Assembly (NCBI GenBank): GCA_937901625.1
Contig: CALDIE010000066.1
Coordinates: 1-11,340, forward strand
Reading direction: 5' to 3'
Source: an uncultured Lachnospiraceae bacterium
GTDB taxonomy: Bacteria; Bacillota; Clostridia; Lachnospirales; Lachnospiraceae
DNA length: 11,340 bases
The notes below the pieces were generated by a model. It was not told where the DNA came from, made no database searches, and was given only the letters and a program-made list of their open reading frames with translations. Made by a program: the position numbers and the translations under genes. This document shows, piece after piece, positions 1-7,098 of this stretch. Within the stretch, counting starts at the first letter, position 1; the number at the start of each line of letters is the position of its first letter.

Positions 1-875
1 GCGTAATGTTGCGTTCCGATAAGGAATATACCGGGAAAAGAAAAGGTGAATTGATGCCTCGTTTCGCGAAAGAGCAATTTTGCGAGATGGTGAAAAAGGC
101 AAAGGATCATATCTACGAAGGGGATATTTTTCAGGTTGTTCTCTCCAACTGTATGACAGCGGATTATGAGGGATCTTTGCTAAATGTCTATCGTCATTTA
201 AGAACATTGAACCCTTCTCCGTATATGTTTTATGTAGCCAGTGAAACACTTGAGATTGCGGGAGCATCTCCGGAGACGCTTGTAAAATTACAGGATGATG
301 AACTGCATACATTTCCTCTGGCAGGTACCAGACCTCGCGGAAAAAACAGAGAAGAAGATCTCCGTCTGGAAGAAGAGCTTAAGAATGATGAAAAGGAGTG
401 TGCGGAGCACAATATGCTGGTGGATCTCGGACGAAACGATGTAGGCAGAGTCAGTCGTTTCGGTACGGTGGAGGTGGAGAAATATCTTCAGGTGGAACGT
501 TACTCCCATGTAATGCATCTTGCTTCCACGGTACGCGGCTTTATCAGAGAGGATAAGGACGCCATGGACGCGATTGACGCGGTTTTGCCGGCGGGAACGC
601 TCTCTGGAGCACCCAAGATCTGTGCTTGCCAGATCATTCACGACCTGGAGCAGGATAAACGCGGAATATACGGCGGCGCGATCGGATACCTTGATTTTAC
701 CGGCAATATGGATATGTGTATTGCGATCCCTCTGGCGTACTTAAAGAACGGTAAAGTACATATCCGTTCAGGTGCCGGGATCGTGGCCGATTCCGATCCC
801 GAGAAGGAATTTATCGAGTGTATCAATAAGGCCAAGGCGGTTGTGACAGCCATGGACTATGCGGAGGAGGTGTAA
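1..875 (+). CDS. trpE: Anthranilate synthase component I (TrpE), C-terminal part, 5' end outside window
   Basis: This is the chorismate-binding subunit of anthranilate synthase. With TrpG it makes anthranilate and pyruvate from chorismate and glutamine in the cytoplasm. The frame is open from the window edge, and about 290 residues of a roughly 490-residue protein are visible. The N-terminal tryptophan-feedback region is missing. Visible family motifs include GDIFQVVLS, GASPETLV, TFPLAGTRPRG, AEHNMLVDLGRND, VMHLAS, PAGTLSGAPK, YGGAIGY and GAGIVADS. Two expected arginines are replaced. The motif CIAIR(T/S) reads CIAIPL, with Pro encoded at 729-731, and VVLSxR reads VVLSNC, with Cys encoded at 150-152. 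The first matches Arg469 of the Salmonella/Serratia enzyme, lying exactly 20 residues after the Tyr equivalent to Tyr449. The gene ends 4 bp before trpG-trpC. The identity is secure; full activity is doubtful. Confidence 0.96.
   Translation, partial: VMLRSDKEYTGKRKGELMPRFAKEQFCEMVKKAKDHIYEGDIFQVVLSNCMTADYEGSLLNVYRHLRTLNPSPYMFYVASETLEIAGASPETLVKLQDDELHTFPLAGTRPRGKNREEDLRLEEELKNDEKECAEHNMLVDLGRNDVGRVSRFGTVEVEKYLQVERYSHVMHLASTVRGFIREDKDAMDAIDAVLPAGTLSGAPKICACQIIHDLEQDKRGIYGGAIGYLDFTGNMDMCIAIPLAYLKNGKVHIRSGAGIVADSDPEKEFIECINKAKAVVTAMDYAEEV
863..870 (+). promoter_or_regulatory. Ribosome binding site of the trpG-trpC fusion
   Basis: GGAGGAGG ends 9 bases before the ATG at 880. It fixes the start there rather than at the in-frame ATG at 859, which would add MRRRCKR translated from the Shine-Dalgarno sequence itself. 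The site lies inside the last codons of trpE, consistent with translational coupling. Confidence 0.85.
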
Positions 876-879
876 AAGA

Positions 880-2250
880 ATGATCTTACTGATTGATAAT
901 TATGACAGTTTCTCTTACAATCTCTATCAGATGATCGGATGTATCGAACCGGATATCCGTGTGATCCGAAACGATGAATGTACCTGTGCGGAAATCGAAG
1001 AAATGAAGCCGGAATGCATCATCCTCTCTCCCGGACCGGGATGGCCCAAAGATGCCGGGATGATCGAGGAGGCTGTTACGTACTTTGCCGGTAAGATACC
1101 GATCCTCGGGATCTGCCTTGGACACCAGGCAATCTGTGAATCCTTTGGAGGAACGATGATCCATGCGAAGCAGTTGATGCATGGAAAACAGTCCATTGCG
1201 GATATCAGCACTGACGAGATCATCTTTGATGAGTTATCGGATAAAATGCTTGTTGCCAGGTATCATTCACTGGCTGTGGAAAGTGAAACACTTCCGGAGT
1301 GCTTAAAGGTTATCTCGCGGACAGATGACGGCGAAGTCATGGCTGTGCGGCATAAAGATTATGATATTTACGGACTCCAGTTCCATCCCGAATCGGTATT
1401 GACGCCGGAAGGAAAGACGATCCTTCGAAACTTTATCGAAAAGATCGTTCGCACCCAAACTATCCTCGACCGGATTGCGGAAGATACGGCAAAACGTATA
1501 CAGGAAGAGCGAAAGAAACGCCCGATCGAAGTAGTGAAAGATCAGGCATACACACTGACCGACCGGGAAGATCCGTTTAAGGGAAACCGGTTTAAAGAGA
1601 ACCTTCAAAGTAAGGGAATGTCATTTATCTGCGAAGTGAAGAAAGCATCCCCTTCGAAAGGCGTTATGGTAGAGGATTTCCGACCCGTGGAGATCGCGGC
1701 GGAGTATGAAAGGATCGGGGCTTCCGCCATCTCGGTGCTTACCGAGCCGAAGTATTTTCAGGGAAGCGATCTGTATCTGGCGGAGATCACTAAACAGATT
1801 AAAACACCGGTATTAAGAAAAGATTTTACCGTTGATGAGTATATGATCTACGAAGCCAAGATTTTAGGTGCTTCGGCAGTTCTTTTGATCGTTGCGATCC
1901 TGTCGCAGGAGAAGTTAAAGAGATACCTGGAAGTGGCACATTCGCTGGGTCTATACGCCCTGGTGGAAACACACGATGAAAAGGAGTTAAAAAGGGCTGT
2001 TGCATCCGGCGCGCAGATCATCGGTGTCAACAACAGGGATCTTAAGACCTTTGAAGTCAATATCGAGAACAGTATCAGATTGAGCAAGGATATTCCGGAG
2101 AATGTGATCTTTGTATCGGAATCCGGTATCCACAGCGTGGAAGATATCAGGCGTCTTCGTGAAAGCGGAGCCGATGCCGTACTTGTGGGAGAGGCGTTTG
2201 TGACGACTTCGGACAAGGAAGGACTGATCCGCGGCTTTAAGGAAATATGA
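880..2250 (+). CDS. trpGC: Fused anthranilate synthase glutaminase (TrpG) and indole-3-glycerol phosphate synthase (TrpC)
   Basis: This 456-aa bifunctional protein joins two tryptophan enzymes. Residues 1 to about 190 are a class I glutamine amidotransferase (TrpG/PabA type) that supplies ammonia to TrpE. It has the oxyanion segment SPGPGWPKDAG, the nucleophile Cys79 in GICLGHQ, and His169/Glu171 in FHPES. Residues from about 194 are a (beta/alpha)8-barrel IGP synthase that closes the indole ring of CdRP. It has CEVKKASPSKG, LRKDFTVDEY, ALVETHDEKEL, GVNNRDL and SESGI, which carry the catalytic Glu, Lys and Asn positions known for this family. The join is tight: TrpG ends near NFIEKI and the usual TrpC N-terminus (TILDRIAEDTAKRI) follows after about four residues, so both domains look complete. 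No TrpD domain lies between them and no TrpF domain follows. An aminodeoxychorismate role (PabA) for the glutaminase half is possible as well. Confidence 0.95.
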   Translation: MILLIDNYDSFSYNLYQMIGCIEPDIRVIRNDECTCAEIEEMKPECIILSPGPGWPKDAGMIEEAVTYFAGKIPILGICLGHQAICESFGGTMIHAKQLMHGKQSIADISTDEIIFDELSDKMLVARYHSLAVESETLPECLKVISRTDDGEVMAVRHKDYDIYGLQFHPESVLTPEGKTILRNFIEKIVRTQTILDRIAEDTAKRIQEERKKRPIEVVKDQAYTLTDREDPFKGNRFKENLQSKGMSFICEVKKASPSKGVMVEDFRPVEIAAEYERIGASAISVLTEPKYFQGSDLYLAEITKQIKTPVLRKDFTVDEYMIYEAKILGASAVLLIVAILSQEKLKRYLEVAHSLGLYALVETHDEKELKRAVASGAQIIGVNNRDLKTFEVNIENSIRLSKDIPENVIFVSESGIHSVEDIRRLRESGADAVLVGEAFVTTSDKEGLIRGFKEI

Positions 2251-2345
2251 TCGTTCTTGCATATGGAAAGCGTATATGCCGACCCGGTAAAATAAAGCGG
2301 AAAAAACGCACAGAAGATATAGAATGAACAGGAAAGGACAGAAAG

Positions 2346-3530
2346 ATGAGTAAAGGAAGATTTGGTGAATTTGGAGGACAGTATGTTCCGGAGACACTGA
2401 TGCCTGCCCTGGCGGAGTTGGAGGCAGCGTATGAAAAAAGCCTTACCGATCCGGAGTTTCAGACCGGATTAAAGGAGCTTTTGGAAAACTATGCGGGCAG
2501 ACCGTCCATCCTCTATTACGCGGAGAAGATGACGAAGGATTTAGGCGGTGCGAAGATTTACTTGAAGAGAGAAGACTTAAATCACACCGGCTCCCACAAG
2601 ATCAACAATGCCCTCGGACAGGTGTATCTGGCAAAGAAGATGGGCAAGAAGCGTGTTATCGCCGAGACCGGTGCGGGACAACATGGTGTTGCTACAGCAA
2701 CGGCAGCAGCCCTGCTTGGTCTGGAGTGCGAGATTTTTATGGGTAAGGTAGACTGCGAAAGACAGGCTTTGAATGTATTTCGTATGGAATTGCTGGGCGC
2801 AAAGGTTCATCCGGTTACATCCAGCACGATGACCCTTAAGGACGCTGTTAACGAGGCAATGAGAGAGTGGGCCGGAAGAATGGATGATACACTCTATGTG
2901 ATCGGTTCTGTTATGGGACCGCATCCTTTTCCCACTATCGTGAGGGATTACCAGAAAGTGATCGGACAGGAGATCAGGGAGCAGATTCTTGCGAAAGAAG
3001 GACGCCTGCCGGATGCGATCTTAGCCTGTGTCGGCGGTGGAAGCAACGCGATGGGCAGCTTCTATGAATTTATCGGGGATAAGGAGGTGCGCCTGATCGG
3101 TTGCGAGGCGGCAGGAAAGGGCGTAGATACCGCCATGAACGCCGCAACGATCGCTAACGGACGCTTGGGTGTATTCCACGGAATGAAGTCTTTATTCTGC
3201 CAGAATGAATACGGTCAGATCGATGAAGTATATTCCATTTCCGCAGGTCTGGATTATCCGGGAATCGGACCGGAGCATGCTATGTTAAATGCAACGAAAA
3301 GAGCGGAATATGTACCTGTAACGGATGATGAGGCAGTGGAAGCTTTTGAATACCTTTCCAGAACGGAGGGTATCATTCCGGCAGTGGAGAGTTCTCATGC
3401 GGTTGCTTATGCAAGGAAACTTGCTCCGACCATGGGTAAGGATCAGATCATGGTGATCACGATCTCCGGAAGAGGCGATAAGGATGTGGCAGCTATTGCC
3501 AGATACAGAGGAGTGGAAATTTATGAATAG
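2346..3530 (+). CDS. trpB: Tryptophan synthase beta chain
   Basis: TrpB (394 aa, normal length) is the PLP enzyme that condenses indole with serine to give tryptophan, as the beta subunit of the alpha2beta2 complex. The PLP lysine lies in HTGSHKINNALGQ. The catalytic glutamate lies in ETGAGQHG. The PLP-phosphate loop is CVGGGSNAMG, and the C-terminal SGRGDKD motif is present. It is the TrpB1 type that works with TrpA. AGGAAAGG about 8 bases upstream supports the ATG at 2346. A 95-bp gap separates it from trpG-trpC, while its 3' end overlaps trpA by 8 bp. No damage is visible in the reading frame. Confidence 0.98.
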   Translation: MSKGRFGEFGGQYVPETLMPALAELEAAYEKSLTDPEFQTGLKELLENYAGRPSILYYAEKMTKDLGGAKIYLKREDLNHTGSHKINNALGQVYLAKKMGKKRVIAETGAGQHGVATATAAALLGLECEIFMGKVDCERQALNVFRMELLGAKVHPVTSSTMTLKDAVNEAMREWAGRMDDTLYVIGSVMGPHPFPTIVRDYQKVIGQEIREQILAKEGRLPDAILACVGGGSNAMGSFYEFIGDKEVRLIGCEAAGKGVDTAMNAATIANGRLGVFHGMKSLFCQNEYGQIDEVYSISAGLDYPGIGPEHAMLNATKRAEYVPVTDDEAVEAFEYLSRTEGIIPAVESSHAVAYARKLAPTMGKDQIMVITISGRGDKDVAAIARYRGVEIYE

Positions 3531-4299
3531 ACTGACAGAGGCATTTAATAAAAACGGAAAGGCTTTTATTCCTTTCATTACTTGTGGCGACCCCGATCTG
3601 GAAACCACGGAAAAACTGGTATACGCGATGGTGGAAGCGGGAGCGGATATCATTGAGCTTGGTATTCCTTTTTCCGATCCGATCGCGGAGGGTGTGGTCA
3701 TTCAGGAAGCGGATGAGCGGTCTTTAAAGGGCGGCACAACGACGGATAATATTTTTGAGACGGTGGAGAGAGTACGGAAGAATACAGATATCCCCCTTGT
3801 GTTTATGACATATTACAATCCGGTTTTCTCTTACGGTAATGAAAGATTTCTGGAAAAAGCAAAAAAGGCTGGGATTGACGGAATCATCATTCCGGATGTG
3901 CCGTTTGAAGAAAGTGAAGAAGTGCGCGGAGTGTGTGAAGACAACGGGATCACCCTGATCAATATGATCGCACCGACATCTGAAGAAAGGATTGAAAAGA
4001 TCGCGAAGGCATCGGAAGGATTCCTGTATTGCGTATCATCTTTGGGCGTGACCGGCGTCAGAGAAAAGATCAATACCGATGTAGCGTCCATGATCCAAAA
4101 GGTCCGTCAGGCCAGCGATGTTCCCTGTGCTATCGGATTCGGAATCTCCAATACGGAGCAGGCGTCTGCAATGGCAAAGATTTCCGACGGTGTGATCGTT
4201 GGATCGGCGATCGTACGCATTGTAGCCAAAGAGGGAAGAAATGCGGTTGAACCCGTAGCCGCTTATGTGAGTGAAATGAAGACTGCTGCAAACAGTTAA
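3523..4299 (+). CDS. trpA: Tryptophan synthase alpha chain
   Basis: TrpA (258 aa) cleaves indole-3-glycerol phosphate to indole and glyceraldehyde 3-phosphate and channels indole to TrpB. It is a TIM barrel with FIPFITCGDPD at the N-terminus, the catalytic Glu45 in ELGIPFSDP (Glu49 of Salmonella), YYNPVF, IIIPDVPFEE, YCVSSLGVTG and IGFGISN phosphate-site segments. The position of Salmonella Asp60 is Glu56 here (SDPIAEG), a conservative change. The start at 3523 is chosen over the in-frame upstream codon at 3484 because AGAGGAG (3507-3513) lies 9 bases before it and the protein then begins at the usual TrpA N-terminus. Overlap with the end of trpB suggests coupled translation. Two tandem stop codons (4297-4302) end the gene. 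Confidence 0.97.
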   Translation: MNRLTEAFNKNGKAFIPFITCGDPDLETTEKLVYAMVEAGADIIELGIPFSDPIAEGVVIQEADERSLKGGTTTDNIFETVERVRKNTDIPLVFMTYYNPVFSYGNERFLEKAKKAGIDGIIIPDVPFEESEEVRGVCEDNGITLINMIAPTSEERIEKIAKASEGFLYCVSSLGVTGVREKINTDVASMIQKVRQASDVPCAIGFGISNTEQASAMAKISDGVIVGSAIVRIVAKEGRNAVEPVAAYVSEMKTAANS

Positions 4300-4344
4300 T
4301 AACATTGACCCCAAGTGCCTGATCGAGCAGGTCGGAGAAAATAG

Positions 4345-4498
4345 TCCGGAAGAAGTACAGAAGAAGCCCGGAAGAAGTCCGGAAGAAGTACAGAAGAAGC
4401 CCGGAAGAAGTTTGGAAGAAGTCTGGAAGAAGTACAGAAGAAGCCCGGAAAGAGATCCGGAAGAAGTACAGAAGAAGCCTGGAAAAAACGGAAAGAAG
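4345..4498 (+). repeat. Tandem array of about fourteen 11-bp purine-rich units after trpA
   Basis: The consensus unit is YNNRGAAGAAG. Twelve units of exactly 11 bp and two altered ones can be placed end to end. One extra base occurs at 4455, and the final unit (4489-4498) is 10 bp. Units follow a loose 33-bp order: CCGG-type, ACAG-type, CCGG-type. The plus strand is almost entirely A and G. All three forward frames are open across it because of composition. One frame (4280-4501) reads repeats of SPEEVQKKPGR and stops at TAA just before the terminator stem, but it has no ATG or ribosome binding site. The array would be transcribed as the 3' untranslated region of the trp mRNA. Confidence 0.9.
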
Positions 4499-4499
4499 T

Positions 4500-4533
4500 A
4501 AAAAACCTGTCACCTCAAGGTGACAGGTTTTTT
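4500..4533 (+). terminator. Bidirectional intrinsic terminator between the trp operon and the minus-strand operon
   Basis: A perfect 9-bp stem, CCTGTCACC (4506-4514) and GGTGACAGG (4519-4527), encloses a TCAA loop. Six T follow it and six A precede it. Both strands therefore carry a stem plus U-tract, so it can end trpA transcription (+) and the coupling-ATPase operon (-). Confidence 0.95.
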
Positions 4534-4576
4534 GATCTTCAGGAAATTAAAGACTGTCTTTAAGATATGTTTGCAA

Positions 4577-4603
4577 GTGTTCTGTTATGGAACACGTTTT
4601 CTT
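4577..4603 (+). terminator. Possible second, weaker hairpin terminator
   Basis: GTGTTC (4577-4582) and GAACAC (4590-4595) form a 6-bp stem with a 7-base loop. It is followed by GTTTTCTT on the plus strand. It could back up the stronger terminator upstream, but the stem is short. The rest of 4534-4644 shows no gene. Confidence 0.35.
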
Positions 4604-4644
4604 CCCTATGAAAATACAAAGGAAGGATCAAAACCAACGTATCA

Positions 4645-6141
4645 TTAGTCAGGCTGGGCGAAAGGAACACCGTCCTGAACGAATGCGAACTTCGTTGTGA
4701 ACTTAACCACGTCGAAGGTGGGTACGTGAGGGATCTCAATAGGCGGGATAGGCACTACCTGATAGTTCGCAAAATCAGGATACTGGTCGATATCGGCCAT
4801 GTATGTGATGAATGGATACTCTCTGCCGTGGAGGATCAGGCACTCACCCTTTTCCTTGTTGAAACGCTGTAACTCCGTAACGGATATCAGGCGTCTCTTC
4901 TCGGCTCCGCCCGGACCCCAGGCATCGATCTCGCCGCAAAGGAAAGAAATCTCATTTAAGAGGTCACGCTCACGGGAGGTTAAGAAGATCCAGTTATCGC
5001 AGTTACCCTTGATGGTATCCGCATCCTCTCCGTAACGGCCCTTCAACTGGTGAATGGACTGTGCAACCAGGTAGAATCTCATGTTACGGCTGCGGGCAGC
5101 GGAGATCATGGACGGCATATCCGGAATCTTCGGGATGTTACAGAACTCATCCAGCACGAAGTTTACACGGATGGGAAGTGCCAGTCTTGCCTGACGCTGT
5201 GCTTCACCGATCAGGATTTCGTATACCTGCTTGATGAACATGGTTACCAGGAAGTGACAAGTCGTCTTCTCATCCGGTACGATGATGTAAACGGCGGTTT
5301 TTTCATGACCGAAGAGACGAATGTCAAAAGTGTTGTGACAAAGCATATCGGTCAATCTCTTGTTCAGGTTGAAGATGCTGACCATACCATAAAGCACGGA
5401 CATGATGGAGGAGATCGTCTTTTCGTTCTCACCAAGCAGGGTACCCTTAAACAGCATACCGATCGTATTCTGACTGCTCATCTTACCTGCCAGAGTCTTT
5501 AAAGACTCCAGAGAGGACTGGGAGCAGAGAGCGGTAAGGCTTCGCATGTTAACAGCGTTTTCCGCAGCGGCTGCCTCGAAGAGCAGGTACATATTTGCGG
5601 TCAGCAATGTTTCTGCCATCAGGGGATATAACAGGTCGGTGGAATTTTCCTTCTGACGGGCGGAAAGCGTAGCGGCCAGGTCGTTGATCAGGTTGTTGGC
5701 CTCATCTTTACGGCCGGTACGATAGTACTCATACGGAAGTGCCAGAGGATCCCACATGTCGCCGTATCCGATATCACGGAAGTTTAATACTACGACTTTG
5801 TAACCGTTCTGCTTTGCGAATCCTGCGGTACGAACATAAAGCTCTGCCTTCGGGTCGGTTACAACAAAGGATTCACCTGCACGGATGAACATGTTGATGG
5901 TCGGCATACAGAAGATACGTGTCTTCTTGGAACCGGTAGCACCAAAGATCAGGGTGTGGGTGTCGCGACCGTCCAGATACGCGGTGTAACCGTCACTCAT
6001 AACGGGGATACCGCCGGTGGGATAGACGGGATCGGAGAGGTTAACTCTTGTAGCGGAACGCTGGATCTCTTCTACAGTAGCCCATCTGGTCTGACCTGTA
6101 TTTGATTTATATCTTGTATTCTTAATCTGACTGCTGCTCAT
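4645..6141 (-). CDS. VirD4/TraG-type coupling ATPase without membrane helices
   Basis: This 498-aa P-loop ATPase belongs to the TraG/TraD/VirD4 group, which normally docks DNA or protein substrates at a type IV secretion channel. It has a Walker A at residues 67-74 (GATGSKKT), the VVTDPKAELY segment (93-102), KVVVLNFRD then MWDPLALP (115-135), a Walker B FVLDE (328-332), and the Gln motif VAQSIHQLKGRYG (359-371). The family's final Walker A glycine before the catalytic lysine (Lys73) is Lys72 here. The usual two N-terminal transmembrane helices are absent: the chain begins with a polar segment and reaches the nucleotide site within 70 residues. The ATG at 6141 is chosen over the upstream GTG at 6171 because AAAGGG lies 6 bases before it. 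The gene lies 85 bp downstream of the 287-aa gene and probably shares its transcript. No relaxase or mating-channel gene is visible. The family is secure; the function is unknown. Confidence 0.85.
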   Translation of the reverse strand: MSSSQIKNTRYKSNTGQTRWATVEEIQRSATRVNLSDPVYPTGGIPVMSDGYTAYLDGRDTHTLIFGATGSKKTRIFCMPTINMFIRAGESFVVTDPKAELYVRTAGFAKQNGYKVVVLNFRDIGYGDMWDPLALPYEYYRTGRKDEANNLINDLAATLSARQKENSTDLLYPLMAETLLTANMYLLFEAAAAENAVNMRSLTALCSQSSLESLKTLAGKMSSQNTIGMLFKGTLLGENEKTISSIMSVLYGMVSIFNLNKRLTDMLCHNTFDIRLFGHEKTAVYIIVPDEKTTCHFLVTMFIKQVYEILIGEAQRQARLALPIRVNFVLDEFCNIPKIPDMPSMISAARSRNMRFYLVAQSIHQLKGRYGEDADTIKGNCDNWIFLTSRERDLLNEISFLCGEIDAWGPGGAEKRRLISVTELQRFNKEKGECLILHGREYPFITYMADIDQYPDFANYQVVPIPPIEIPHVPTFDVVKFTTKFAFVQDGVPFAQPD

Positions 6142-6147
6142 TTTTTT

Positions 6148-6153
6148 CCCTTT
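6148..6153 (-). promoter_or_regulatory. Ribosome binding site of the coupling ATPase gene
   Basis: On the minus strand AAAGGG stands 6 bases before the ATG at 6141. The in-frame GTG at 6171 lacks a comparable site, so the shorter protein is preferred. Confidence 0.6.
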
Positions 6154-6188
6154 CTGCCGTTGTAGCGGCACACGATTTCTCTTTTGGA

Positions 6189-6219
6189 AACCCGGATCAT
6201 TGATTTAGTATCAAGGGTT
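6189..6219 (-). repeat. Imperfect hairpin between the two genes of the minus-strand operon
   Basis: The outer arms AACCC (6189-6193) and GGGTT (6215-6219) enclose inner arms TTGAT (6200-6204) and ATCAA (6210-6214), with a 6-base bulge on one side. No T-run follows on the minus strand. It may be an mRNA processing or stability element rather than a terminator. Confidence 0.4.
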
Positions 6220-6226
6220 CGGACTC

Positions 6227-7090
6227 TTAATAACTGAATTGAGAAGTGTAAACCTTCGCGTTATTCTGGATCAGCTCCGTGATGTACATTCCGTCGGGAG
6301 CAAATGCGCTGATCATACCCTTGGTAACTATGCCGTCATAAGGCGGAGTGGAGGTATATACGGAATAAACGATATCGGAAGCCAGTCGGTCGAGCATCTG
6401 GTAACCGGCAAAATAAGGATCCTCACGAAGACGGTTAACGGAAGATACGACCATTTCCTTTGCCTCATCGTCAAGATTCAGACCGTATTCGCTGATCTCA
6501 TGTGTGATATAGGTCGCCAGATCGGAAGAATCCGGCAGTTTCATCTCAATAACTTCCAGACGGAAGTAGAGGATTAAGAGCTGCATCAGCTCCTCAACAG
6601 ACTGTCTGTGATAATTCGGGATCTGGAAAATGAACATGATATCGTCTTCCATGCTGGAGAGATACTTCAATACGTTGATGAAATTCTCCTCCTGGAAATG
6701 CCCGATCCACTCGGTAACGTCAACGGAAAGAAGACCGCGATACTCGGAACGGAATCCTGCCGCGTCACGGATCTTCTCAGCGAGCTTATCGATCTCGTGG
6801 AAGTTGGTTTTGTCGGGAACATACTCAAGATAGTACTCGAAACACTTAACGGTTCCGTAGAATTCCAGAAGATTTCCGGAAGCGACGATATAGTTCGTCA
6901 GAAGCTTTAAAAGAGCACCCCTCTCGATGCCATTGTCGGATACCCATAAGAGATCCGGAAGAACCAAGCCGGCCTTTGCATGAAAACGATCAACGTTATC
7001 ACTTAAGCGCTGCCATCTTTCGATGACATCCTTAAAATTGTTCATGCCGCTTAAAGCCATGATCTGGTCATAGTAAGCATTTGTTGCCAT
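6227..7090 (-). CDS. Putative degenerate AAA+ protein encoded with the coupling ATPase
   Basis: I do not recognise a named family for this 287-aa protein. Its layout resembles a single AAA+ module. LPDLLWV then SDNGIERGALLKLL (about 44-64) sits where a P-loop would be, but the glycines and the Lys-Thr are lost. LLSVDVTEW (120-128) resembles a Walker B strand, with Asp124 and Glu127. DDIMFIFQIPN (149-159) resembles sensor 1. YFRLEVIEMKLPDSSDL (175-191) and the helical segment to about residue 245 resemble the start of an AAA+ lid. ATP binding therefore looks unlikely, and a regulatory or adaptor role is possible. There is no signal peptide or clear membrane helix. The ATG at 7090 is preferred to the GTG at 7102, since that GTG lies within the Shine-Dalgarno sequence. 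It is first in the operon, 85 bp before the ATPase gene. The AAA+ reading is an inference from sequence pattern only. Confidence 0.72.
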   Translation of the reverse strand: MATNAYYDQIMALSGMNNFKDVIERWQRLSDNVDRFHAKAGLVLPDLLWVSDNGIERGALLKLLTNYIVASGNLLEFYGTVKCFEYYLEYVPDKTNFHEIDKLAEKIRDAAGFRSEYRGLLSVDVTEWIGHFQEENFINVLKYLSSMEDDIMFIFQIPNYHRQSVEELMQLLILYFRLEVIEMKLPDSSDLATYITHEISEYGLNLDDEAKEMVVSSVNRLREDPYFAGYQMLDRLASDIVYSVYTSTPPYDGIVTKGMISAFAPDGMYITELIQNNAKVYTSQFSY

Positions 7091-7098
7091 CCTTTTAC

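Noticed and set aside
4345..4498. TRAP-type binding array in the trp operon
   Set aside because: TRAP needs GAG or UAG triplets 2-3 bases apart in a leader. These repeats have GAAGAAG cores, an 11-base period, and lie at the 3' end.
4130..4513. Minus-strand open frame rich in Leu, Phe and Ser across the 11-bp repeats
   Set aside because: It is antisense to the purine-rich repeats and to trpA, begins inside the terminator stem, and owes its openness to composition.
4609..4701. Short plus-strand frame starting MKIQRKDQNQ
   Set aside because: It mostly overlaps the end of the coupling ATPase gene in antisense and has no ribosome binding site.
5050..5502. 150-codon plus-strand frame inside the coupling ATPase gene
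   Set aside because: It is antisense to a gene with clear family motifs and shows no recognisable protein or good start signal.
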